From: Selenomonadales bacterium
GTDB lineage: Bacteria; Bacillota; Clostridia; Christensenellales; QALW01
Assembly (NCBI GenBank): GCA_003150515.1
Contig: QALW01000023.1
Location: 1 to 5,492 of the forward strand
Direction: 5' to 3'
Length of the DNA: 5,492 nucleotides
Position numbers and translations under genes: made by a program
Shown: piece by piece, positions 1 to 4,920 of the stretch
Position numbering within the stretch: the first letter of the stretch is position 1
Layout of the letters: every line of letters starts with the position of its first letter
The notes under the pieces: generated by a model
The model's database searches: none
What the model saw: the letters and a program-made list of their open reading frames with translations, nothing else
Told to the model about the DNA's origin: nothing

Positions 1-1
1 G

Positions 2-175
2 GGGTATTTTGAGGACTGGGCAACAAAGCGGACGCGGCGGGCATTCCCGCAAAAACGCATTATACCCTGATTGTATTGTCTAAACGCAATTATCAAGCTC
101 TGGCTTGCAAACGGCTGCCAAGAAACTCCCGAAGAAATGGCCGAGGTGCTGAGGCTGGAATACAAGGGGCGATAA
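2..175 (+). pseudogene. C-terminal remnant of a TetR/AcrR-type transcriptional regulator, apparently frameshifted
   Basis: The frame ending in TAA at 173-175 reads AIIKLWLANGCQETPEEMAE, then VLRLEYKGR. The pattern (amphipathic helix, W, NGC, then a PEEMAE helix) is typical of the last helix of TetR-family ligand-binding domains. Going upstream this frame hits TGA at 68-70. The +1-position frame over about 28-81 continues the protein as ADAAGIPAKTHYTLIVLS, and the original frame again fits before that with GYFEDWATK (2-28). The homologous reading therefore needs one missing base near 26-28 and one extra base near 80-84, which compensate each other. Either the gene is decayed or the window carries two sequencing errors. 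The DNA-binding domain is off the left edge. The gene converges on bioA, 24 bases away. The family call is from pattern recognition only. Confidence 0.5.
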
Positions 176-188
176 CGCGCCCCCTTTT
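164..188 (+). terminator. Putative intrinsic terminator of the TetR-like gene, possibly bidirectional
   Basis: GGGGCG (166-171) pairs with CGCCCC (178-183) around a six-base loop, and is followed by C and TTTTAA. AA at 164-165 can also pair with TT after one bulged C. The hairpin overlaps the TAA stop of the plus-strand gene. Read on the minus strand, the same stem follows the bioA stop and is trailed by TTGTATT, a poor T tract, so it would be a weaker terminator for the biotin operon. The stem is short and the T tract has only four bases. Confidence 0.45.
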
Positions 189-199
189 AATCTGGAATC

Positions 200-1399
200 C
201 TATATTGAAAACCATTCCTTCATAACGCTCAGCACTCGAATTAATTCTTCCTCTTCTATTACATAAGGAACCATTGCATATAAATAATTCAGGAACGGCC
301 TGCTGAATACGCCCCGCTCATAGGCGAACTGCTGATAATTCTCAAGAAACCGAGCTTCTTTAACCTCTATGCAGACGCAGCCGCCCATAATTCTGATTTC
401 CCTTATACGCTCGTCCTCAAAGCCGTCCAGCTCGCGCCGCGTAATCTCCTCTATCCTCTTAATTCTATCAAGATAATTGCCCGTTTCAAATAATTCTATG
501 GATTTTAACGCCGCGCTGCACGCCAGAGCGTTGCCCATGAAAGTGGGGCCGTGCATCAGGGCATGTTCCTTGGAATTATCATAAAAGCCCTCAAAAACCT
601 TTTTATTGGCTACCGTCGCAGCATGGCCTATATATCCGCCCGTAAGCGCCTTGCCCAGCACCAAAATATCAGGCAGCACCAGATCGGCAACAAAGCGGTT
701 GCCCGTACGGCCAAAACCCGTGGCCACCTCGTCAAATATAAGAAGCACGTCATATCTGTCGCAGAGCTCTCTGGCCCGGTGCAGAAAAGATATGTCGTAC
801 ATGCGCATTCCTCCGGCGCCCTGAAGCAGGGGCTCGACAATCATGCAGTTCAGCCGTTGGTGATACTGTTCAAACGCCCGCTCCAGCGCCTGAATCTCAG
901 CAGGTATATGCAGGACGTGCCTGCTCTTTCCATAGGCCTTTAATATAAAATGATAGTCCTCGTCGTCTCCCGCCTCCATAGCCTTAAAAGTATCCCCATG
1001 ATAGGCATGTTCCAGAGCGAGAATCATAACGCGCTTCTCCTCGCCGCGGTTCATATAATACTGCAAGGCCATTTTCAGGGCCACCTCCACTCCCACGCTG
1101 CCCGAATCGGAGAAAAAGGAATAGTCCAAATCGCCCGGCAGCCAGCTTTGAAGCCGGGCCGCGAGGCGCAGGACGGGCTCGTGAGTAAGGCCGCCCAGCA
1201 TAACATGGGAGAATTTTTCCGCCTGGGATATGATGGCCTTATTCATTTCAGGATGCTTATAGCCATGAATTACGCTCCACCAGGAGGAGACCGAATCAAT
1301 CAGAGGCCCGTCCTGAGTATATAAATACACTCCCTCCGCGTCCAATATCTTATACGGAGCCCGCATGGTTTTCATCTGCTCATAGGGATACCATATCAT
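200..1399 (-). CDS. bioA: BioA, adenosylmethionine-8-amino-7-oxononanoate aminotransferase
   Basis: This is a PLP enzyme of the class III aminotransferases. It moves the amino group of S-adenosylmethionine onto KAPA to give DAPA, the third-from-last biotin step, in the cytoplasm. At 399 residues it is slightly shorter than the E. coli enzyme. Counting from the ATG, visible landmarks are WYPYEQM (3-9), SSWW (38-41, the Trp pair that lines the substrate pocket), HAYHGDT (131-137), EPLLQGAGG (189-197), FDEVATGFGRTG (222-233, with the PLP-contacting Asp), GKALTGG (249-255, Lys250 forming the Schiff base), HGPTFMGN (283-290) and SRP (366-368, the carboxylate-binding Arg). A TTG six bases upstream (1405) is in frame. 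I prefer the ATG because AGGAG at 1409-1413 lies nine bases from it and only three from the TTG. It is the last gene of the operon, 23 bases after bioD, and ends in TAG. Confidence 0.95.
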   Translation of the reverse strand: MIWYPYEQMKTMRAPYKILDAEGVYLYTQDGPLIDSVSSWWSVIHGYKHPEMNKAIISQAEKFSHVMLGGLTHEPVLRLAARLQSWLPGDLDYSFFSDSGSVGVEVALKMALQYYMNRGEEKRVMILALEHAYHGDTFKAMEAGDDEDYHFILKAYGKSRHVLHIPAEIQALERAFEQYHQRLNCMIVEPLLQGAGGMRMYDISFLHRARELCDRYDVLLIFDEVATGFGRTGNRFVADLVLPDILVLGKALTGGYIGHAATVANKKVFEGFYDNSKEHALMHGPTFMGNALACSAALKSIELFETGNYLDRIKRIEEITRRELDGFEDERIREIRIMGGCVCIEVKEARFLENYQQFAYERGVFSRPFLNYLYAMVPYVIEEEELIRVLSVMKEWFSI

Positions 1400-1408
1400 C
1401 TTCAATTT

Positions 1409-1413
1409 CTCCT
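1409..1413 (-). promoter_or_regulatory. Ribosome binding site of bioA
   Basis: AGGAG on the minus strand, inside the purine run GGAGAGGAG between bioD and bioA. It is nine bases from the ATG at 1399. The upstream GGAG (1414-1417) is eight bases from the alternative TTG at 1405, so both starts may be used; they differ by two residues. Confidence 0.6.
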
Positions 1414-1422
1414 CTCCGCTTT

Positions 1423-2103
1423 TCAGTCATACAGGGACATAAGCGCCTGGGCTGAAATGGATAACTCGCCGTTATCCTCCGCGCACGCGACAATCCGCAC
1501 GCCCGAAATATATTCGCACATTCTGAGGTTATCCTCATATATAACGCCGCCCGGCTTAAAGCGGTTAAGGATAATCCCTTTCAGGGGTATGCCCTCCCGG
1601 CGCATATAAGAGGCGGTGAGCCCGACGCTGTTTATAGCCCCCAGCCCGGCGTCCGCCACCAGCAGGCAGCTTAAGCCCAGGCTTTTTATAATATCCGCAA
1701 GCCAGATTTCCTTTTGGTCAAAGCGCAGAGGGCAGATGACGCCCCCAGAGCCCTCCATTGTGACATATTCATATTTTTCGCTTAATTCTTTAAAGCGCTG
1801 CCGCACGCAGTCCAATTCCACGGGCCCGCCCTCTAATCGGGCGGCAAGATGAGGAGAATAGGCCTGACGGTAAATATAGGGGCACATTTCATCCAGCGGC
1901 TGAATAACGCCCGAAACGTTCTTTACATAGAGCGCGTCCCCGGGAATCAGCTTTTGATTTTCCCCCGGCTCGTTTCCGCTTACGGCCGCTTTGAAATAAG
2001 CTGCATTAACGCCGTTCTGGACAAGCTTTTTCAGAATCAGAGCGCTTATATAGGTTTTCCCCACGTCCGTGCCGGTACCGGCAATAAATATATTCTTACT
2101 CAT
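1423..2103 (-). CDS. bioD: BioD, ATP-dependent dethiobiotin synthetase
   Basis: BioD closes the ureido ring: DAPA + CO2 + ATP gives dethiobiotin, in the cytoplasm. The protein has 226 residues, close to the E. coli length. It opens with MSKNIFIAGTGTDVGKTY, which holds the P-loop GTGTDVGKT (9-17, Lys16). Further landmarks are YFKAAVSG (36-43, Lys38 equivalent to the CO2/carbamate-binding lysine), YSPHLAAR (82-89) and EGSGG (117-121, substrate and Mg contact loop). A longer in-frame start exists at 2121, but the family begins at MSKN. The chosen ATG overlaps the bioB stop in ATGAGTAA (8-base overlap), which is the usual sign of translational coupling. The C-terminal region keeps a NRF motif (ILNRFKPGG) of the nucleotide-binding side. 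Followed by bioA after a 23-base gap. Confidence 0.95.
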   Translation of the reverse strand: MSKNIFIAGTGTDVGKTYISALILKKLVQNGVNAAYFKAAVSGNEPGENQKLIPGDALYVKNVSGVIQPLDEMCPYIYRQAYSPHLAARLEGGPVELDCVRQRFKELSEKYEYVTMEGSGGVICPLRFDQKEIWLADIIKSLGLSCLLVADAGLGAINSVGLTASYMRREGIPLKGIILNRFKPGGVIYEDNLRMCEYISGVRIVACAEDNGELSISAQALMSLYD

Positions 2104-3067
2104 TTTTGCACCCAGCCTCATAGCCCAGTTCCTTAATCATGGCCATATCTGTTTGGACGGTTATTCCGGCGGTGGTAAGCATATCCCCCGAAATGACCGC
2201 GTTAGCTCCCGAACAGAAGCAGCTTCGTCCATGGTCGTCAAGCAGGCCGCGGCCGCCCGCCAGGCGTATAAAAGCGTCGGGCAGTATAAAGCGGAAAACT
2301 GCCGTAATCCGCCTCATCTCCTCTTCGGTCAGCTTTTTCAGGCCCTCAAAGGGAGTTCCGGGAATAGGATTAAGCATATTTACGGGCACGCTTTTAATTC
2401 CCAGTTCCCGGAGAGTCAGAGCTAAATCCACGCGCTCCCCGGGAGTCTCGCCCAGGCCCATTATTCCTCCGCTGCACACCTCCAGCCCGGCGGCCTGCGC
2501 CGCCCGGATGGCCTTAAGCTTATCGTCAAAGGTATGGGTAGTGCAGATATTAGGAAAATAGCGGCGGGAGCTCTCCAGATTATTATGCGCCCTCGTCACT
2601 CCGGCCTCTTTAAGCGCTTTGAACTGCGCTTCCTCCAGCAATCCGAAAGAAACGCAGAGAAGAAGTCCGGTTTCATTTTTAATGCGTCTTACCGCCCGGC
2701 ACATTTTCTCCACTTCTCCGTCCGAAAGGCGTTTGCCCGATGTGACTATGGAAAAACGGCGCACGCCCTGCTTTTCAGCTATTATGGCATGCGCCAGAAT
2801 GTTTTCCTCCGAAAGCAGAGGATATTCCTTAAGGCCGGTTAAATATCGGCTGGATTGAGCGCAGAAGCGGCAGTTTTCCGAGCACCGCCCGTTTTTCCCG
2901 TTTATTATGCAGCAGATATCAAACTGCCCGGATAAAAAACTGCGGCGGATTTCGTCCGCGCAGGCGCAGAGCTCCTCCAGCGGCTGTTCGTATAATTCCA
3001 TAGCTTCAGATTTACTAATCTTTTTTCCATTAAGCACTTCCTGCTTTAAGATTGCACATTCAGTCAT
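2096..3067 (-). CDS. bioB: BioB, biotin synthase (radical SAM)
   Basis: BioB inserts sulfur into dethiobiotin, the last step of biotin synthesis. The protein has 323 residues. The radical SAM motif is CSENCRFC (Cys62, Cys66, Cys69), which binds the [4Fe-4S] cluster. The auxiliary-cluster positions can be matched by spacing to E. coli Cys97, Cys128, Cys188 and Arg260: here Ser106 (in RRFSIVTSG), Cys138 (LLCVSFG), Cys198 (EVCSGGIMG) and Arg268 (FIRLAGGR). One classical [2Fe-2S] ligand is therefore serine, and a Cys-X-Cys (283-285, SCFCSGAN) is present near the C terminus. HNNLESSRRYFP (161-172) replaces the HNLDT motif of the E. coli type. The start at 3067 is preferred over the in-frame ATG at 3082 because GGGAG (3076-3080) is eight bases upstream of it. 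It overlaps the end of bioY by eight bases (ATGACTGA) and bioD by eight bases. Confidence 0.96.
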   Translation of the reverse strand: MTECAILKQEVLNGKKISKSEAMELYEQPLEELCACADEIRRSFLSGQFDICCIINGKNGRCSENCRFCAQSSRYLTGLKEYPLLSEENILAHAIIAEKQGVRRFSIVTSGKRLSDGEVEKMCRAVRRIKNETGLLLCVSFGLLEEAQFKALKEAGVTRAHNNLESSRRYFPNICTTHTFDDKLKAIRAAQAAGLEVCSGGIMGLGETPGERVDLALTLRELGIKSVPVNMLNPIPGTPFEGLKKLTEEEMRRITAVFRFILPDAFIRLAGGRGLLDDHGRSCFCSGANAVISGDMLTTAGITVQTDMAMIKELGYEAGCKNE

Positions 3068-3623
3068 TTCCAGCGCTCCCATTTATTTTTCTTATATCTA
3101 TCCTTTTAGCCAGCACCGCGCCCAGCACGCTTAAGATAATATCGCCGGGCACGGCCAGAATAAAGCAATATAAAAACAGCGGCCACAGGCCTATCGGAGT
3201 GTTTAAATAGAATTTGCTAATTAAATAATAATAGAGCATGCCTATAAAATACACCAGAAACAGCCCTGCAAAGCTTGCGGCCAGCAGGCGCGCCAAGCTG
3301 GGCCGGCGCTTTTTTTGCGCGATCAGGCCTGTGACAAACGCGCCCAGAGCAAAGCCTATTATATAACCAAAACTGGGCTGAAGCACATATCCTATGCCTC
3401 CGCCCTGCGCAAAAACGGGCAGGCCCGCCAGCCCCAAAGCTATATATATGCCTACCGCCGCCAGGCCCCATTTGCTCCCCAGCATCAGCCCTGAAAGCAT
3501 AGTAAAAAGATACTGCAGAGTGAAAGGAACAACGGGAACCGGTATCTTTATAAAGGCGCCTACGGCTATCAGAGCCGCGAATAAAGCGCATAGAATCATA
3601 TTTCTCAGAGTTGAAACTTTCAA
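3060..3623 (-). CDS. bioY: BioY, biotin-binding S component of an ECF transporter
   Basis: This integral membrane protein captures biotin for uptake, usually together with a shared EcfA/EcfA'/EcfT energizing module, none of which is in the window. The protein has 187 residues from the TTG, the normal BioY size. It shows about six hydrophobic segments, roughly at 9-26, 34-50, 53-70, 86-103, 112-140 and 148-172. The family signature IPVPVVPFTLQ (27-37) is followed by GLAGLPVFAQGGGIGYVLQP (64-83) and FGYIIGF. The TTG start is supported by AAGGAGA eight bases upstream and by the leading KVSTLRNM before the first membrane helix. A longer ATG frame from 3737 would run inside birA and adds a non-BioY charged leader, so it was rejected. 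It sits between birA and bioB, its ribosome site overlaps the birA stop, and it overlaps bioB by eight bases. Confidence 0.95.
   Translation of the reverse strand: MKVSTLRNMILCALFAALIAVGAFIKIPVPVVPFTLQYLFTMLSGLMLGSKWGLAAVGIYIALGLAGLPVFAQGGGIGYVLQPSFGYIIGFALGAFVTGLIAQKKRRPSLARLLAASFAGLFLVYFIGMLYYYLISKFYLNTPIGLWPLFLYCFILAVPGDIILSVLGAVLAKRIDIRKINGSAGND
3076..3080 (-). promoter_or_regulatory. Ribosome binding site deciding the bioB start
   Basis: GGGAG on the minus strand, eight bases before the ATG at 3067 and inside the last codons of bioY. The upstream ATG at 3082 has only AT-rich sequence directly before it, so this site favours the shorter BioB. Confidence 0.6.
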
Positions 3624-3630
3624 ATTCTTA

Positions 3631-3637
3631 TCTCCTT
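3631..3637 (-). promoter_or_regulatory. Strong ribosome binding site for the TTG start of bioY
   Basis: AAGGAGA on the minus strand; its AGGAG core is eight bases from TTG at 3623. The first A is also the last base of the birA stop codon TGA (3637-3639), so ribosomes ending birA are placed directly on the bioY start region. Confidence 0.75.
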
Positions 3638-4614
3638 CAGTACAATCGGACGCTGATTTCGCCCGAGGATAATTTTTCAATGCTGCCGTCCTCAAACCGG
3701 ACAGCCAGGCGGCATTCCTCATCCACATCCAGCGCAACCGCCTGCCGGCTGCCCTCAGGGAACAGAACCTTGATTTTCTTTCCCGTCACCAGGCTGCGCC
3801 GCCGGTATTTATTTATATAATCGGCGCTGTCCCCCGCGTTATAATAAGAGATAAATCCATTCAAAAAGCCTGCGGCCAGACGATTTTTGCCGTCCTGCAG
3901 GCGCTCATGAAAAACCGCTCCGGCAACCGAGGCAATTTCATCAGGGAAACCGTTTTCGGGGAGCTCGGCGTTAAAGCCAATCCCCAGCACTACATAATCC
4001 ATATTGCCGTTTTCCAGCCCGAACGAACCTTCAGTGAGAATTCCGCTGACCTTTTTCCCATCGACATATATATCGTTAACCCATTTAATCCAGGCCTTTT
4101 CCCCGGAAATTTCTTCTATAGCTTCGCATGCAGCCACCGCGGCCATAGTAGTGAGCCTAACGGCCTGGCTGGGCAGCATATTTTCAGGTCTCAGCAAAAT
4201 GCTCATATAAACGCCCGTCCCGGCAGGCGAATAAAAGGAGCGCCCGCGCCGCCCCCGGCCCGCAGTCTGAGAGAGGGCGAGCACAGTATAGCCGTCAGGC
4301 GCTCCATCCGCCGCCTTAGCCCTGAGCAGGGAATTTGTAGATTCCGTCTGATTATAGACGTCCAGCGTTAAAAAAGAGCATTCAGGACTTAAATATTTTT
4401 TAATTCCCTGAGCCGAAAGGATATCCGTATCCACTGAGAGACTATAGCCGCGGTTGGGTACGGCGTCTATCTCATAGCCCATGCCGCGCAAATTGTTCAC
4501 AGCCTTCCAGACCGCCGCTCTGGAAACGTTCAGTTTAGAAGCGAGTTCTTCTCCTGAAAAATATATTCCCTTATTGGCTTCAAAAAGCGCCAGCAAATTA
4601 TCTTTTAATCCCAC
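3637..4614 (-). CDS. birA: BirA, bifunctional biotin-protein ligase and biotin repressor
   Basis: BirA makes biotinyl-5'-AMP and attaches biotin to carrier-protein lysines (such as acetyl-CoA or pyruvate carboxylase subunits). The liganded dimer binds the biotin operator. The protein has 325 residues and starts with GTG; GAGG at 4622-4625 lies seven bases upstream. Residues 1-60 form the winged helix (LASKLNVSRAAVWKAVNNL, wing ending NRGYSLS), which marks the regulatory group II type. The ligase domain shows ESTN (91-94), the biotinyl-AMP loop GRGRRGR (119-125), GVYMSILLRP (134-143), KWVNDIYV (177-184) and GKKVSGILTE (186-195, Lys188 equivalent to the E. coli catalytic lysine). The C-terminal SH3-like cap covers about 275-325. 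It is the first gene of the operon, so it lies under the operator it is expected to bind. Confidence 0.96.
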   Translation of the reverse strand: MGLKDNLLALFEANKGIYFSGEELASKLNVSRAAVWKAVNNLRGMGYEIDAVPNRGYSLSVDTDILSAQGIKKYLSPECSFLTLDVYNQTESTNSLLRAKAADGAPDGYTVLALSQTAGRGRRGRSFYSPAGTGVYMSILLRPENMLPSQAVRLTTMAAVAACEAIEEISGEKAWIKWVNDIYVDGKKVSGILTEGSFGLENGNMDYVVLGIGFNAELPENGFPDEIASVAGAVFHERLQDGKNRLAAGFLNGFISYYNAGDSADYINKYRRRSLVTGKKIKVLFPEGSRQAVALDVDEECRLAVRFEDGSIEKLSSGEISVRLY

Positions 4615-4617
4615 TTT

Positions 4618-4625
4618 ATCACCTC
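4618..4625 (-). promoter_or_regulatory. Ribosome binding site of birA, on a very short leader
   Basis: GAGGTGAT on the minus strand, before the GTG start at 4614. The promoter -10 box lies only about ten bases further upstream, so the 5' leader is about 15 bases, too short for a riboswitch or attenuator. Confidence 0.65.
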
Positions 4626-4635
4626 AATTGCAGAG

Positions 4636-4664
4636 ATTATACTATAACCGGCCGCAAACGTCAA
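4636..4664 (-). promoter_or_regulatory. Sigma70-type promoter of the birA-bioYBDA operon
   Basis: On the minus strand the -35 box is TTGACG (plus positions 4659-4664) and the -10 box is a perfect TATAAT (4636-4641), with a 17-bp spacer. Transcription should start near 4629. Apart from the last base of the -35 box it is a consensus promoter, so strong expression is expected when not repressed. Confidence 0.85.
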
Positions 4665-4689
4665 CCGTATATTGAATATTAGTTTACAA
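4658..4689 (-). promoter_or_regulatory. Putative BirA operator (biotin box) overlapping the -35 element
   Basis: The minus strand reads TTGTAAACT-N14-GGTTGACGT. The known BirA box in many bacteria is close to TTGTAAACC-N14..16-GGTTTACAA. The left half matches 8 of 9 bases and the right half 6 of 9. The right half contains the -35 hexamer, so bound BirA would block RNA polymerase. The location directly before birA and the biotin genes supports the call. The site is recognised by eye and not tested. Confidence 0.75.
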
Positions 4690-4699
4690 TTAAGAAGTT

Positions 4700-4727
4700 A
4701 TTTTGGCGCGCCGCGGCGCGCCAAAAT
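4700..4727. repeat. Perfect 28-bp palindrome with a GGCGCGCC-CCGCGG-type core
   Basis: The sequence is its own reverse complement over 28 bases, from ATTTTGGCGCGCC to its mirror GGCGCGCCAAAAT, joined at a central GC (CCGCGG). There is no unpaired loop in the DNA form. It holds two overlapping-arm copies of the octamer GGCGCGCC. It lies 10 bp upstream of the BirA operator. The T run precedes the stem and the A run follows it on both strands, so it is not shaped like an intrinsic terminator. Confidence 0.9.
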
Positions 4728-4730
4728 TAG

Positions 4731-4785
4731 GCTCCCTATCAGCCGCAGGCAAAAGCGAAGCTTTTGCCTGCGGCTGATAGGGAGC
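4731..4785. repeat. Hairpin with a perfect 26-bp stem and a GAA loop
   Basis: Arms 4731-4756 and 4760-4785 are exact reverse complements, separated only by GAA. The tip reads GCGAAGC, a heptamer known from DNA biophysics as an exceptionally stable mini-hairpin. On the minus strand the stem is followed by CCTAATTTT, which is at best a weak terminator tail for radC. Confidence 0.93.
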
Positions 4786-4788
4786 GTT

Positions 4789-4819
4789 CCCCGGCCTCAA
4801 GCGCAGCTTGAGGCCGGGG
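4789..4819. repeat. Hairpin with a perfect 14-bp stem and a GCA loop
   Basis: Arms CCCCGGCCTCAAGC (4789-4802) and GCTTGAGGCCGGGG (4806-4819) pair exactly around GCA. It starts three bases after the previous hairpin. Part of its right arm can pair instead with downstream bases (see 4808-4834). Confidence 0.9.
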
Positions 4820-4853
4820 CAAGCCCCTCCTCAACCGGCGGGGGCGGCGTTTG

Positions 4854-4870
4854 GCCGAGCAAAGCTCGGC
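4854..4870. repeat. Cloverleaf arm 1 (7-bp stem, AAA loop)
   Basis: GCCGAGC and GCTCGGC pair exactly around AAA. It abuts the outer stem with no linker. Confidence 0.85.
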
Positions 4871-4872
4871 AG

Positions 4873-4893
4873 GGGGCAGGCGCAGCCTGCCCC
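4873..4893. repeat. Cloverleaf arm 2 (9-bp stem, GCA loop)
   Basis: GGGGCAGGC and GCCTGCCCC pair exactly around GCA. It is the longest internal arm and is separated from arm 1 by AG. Confidence 0.88.
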
Positions 4894-4894
4894 A

Positions 4895-4909
4895 GCGGCC
4901 GCAGGCCGC
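4895..4909. repeat. Cloverleaf arm 3 (6-bp stem, GCA loop)
   Basis: GCGGCC and GGCCGC pair exactly around GCA. A single A separates it from arm 2. The final C also pairs with the outer stem, so five or six pairs form. Confidence 0.83.
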
Positions 4910-4920
4910 AAACGCCGCCC

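Larger units (their letters stand above)
4842..4920. repeat. 79-nt cloverleaf: 12-bp outer stem enclosing three perfect hairpins
   Basis: GGGCGGCGTTTG (4842-4853) pairs with CAAACGCCGCCC (4909-4920). Inside are three hairpins in a row: 4854-4870 (7 bp, loop AAA), 4873-4893 (9 bp, loop GCA) and 4895-4909 (6 bp, loop GCA; its last C can alternatively close the outer stem). Linkers are 0, 2, 1 and 0 bases. Almost every base is paired. It shows no tRNA features such as a T-loop or CCA. It starts 11 bases from the end of the RadC gene on the minus strand. It may fold as single-stranded DNA, as a cruciform or as RNA in the radC 3' UTR. Confidence 0.85.

Noticed and set aside
551..943. Plus-strand frames opposite bioA (551-943 and 950-1324)
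   Set aside because: They are antisense shadows of conserved BioA motifs, with no ribosome site or recognisable protein family.
3624..3737. N-terminal extension of BioY from an ATG at 3737
   Set aside because: It would lie inside the birA coding region, adds 38 residues unlike BioY, and ignores the strong AAGGAGA site before TTG at 3623.
4615..4630. Biotin-related riboswitch before birA
   Set aside because: The predicted transcript leader is only about 15 bases, too short for an aptamer, and the promoter carries a protein operator instead.
4700..4727. Palindrome as an intrinsic terminator
   Set aside because: The T run comes before the GC stem and the A run after it on both strands, so no U tract would follow the RNA hairpin.
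4842..4920. Cloverleaf as a tRNA gene
   Set aside because: Arms have three-base loops with no anticodon loop, T-loop or D-loop features, and the acceptor-like stem has 12 pairs.
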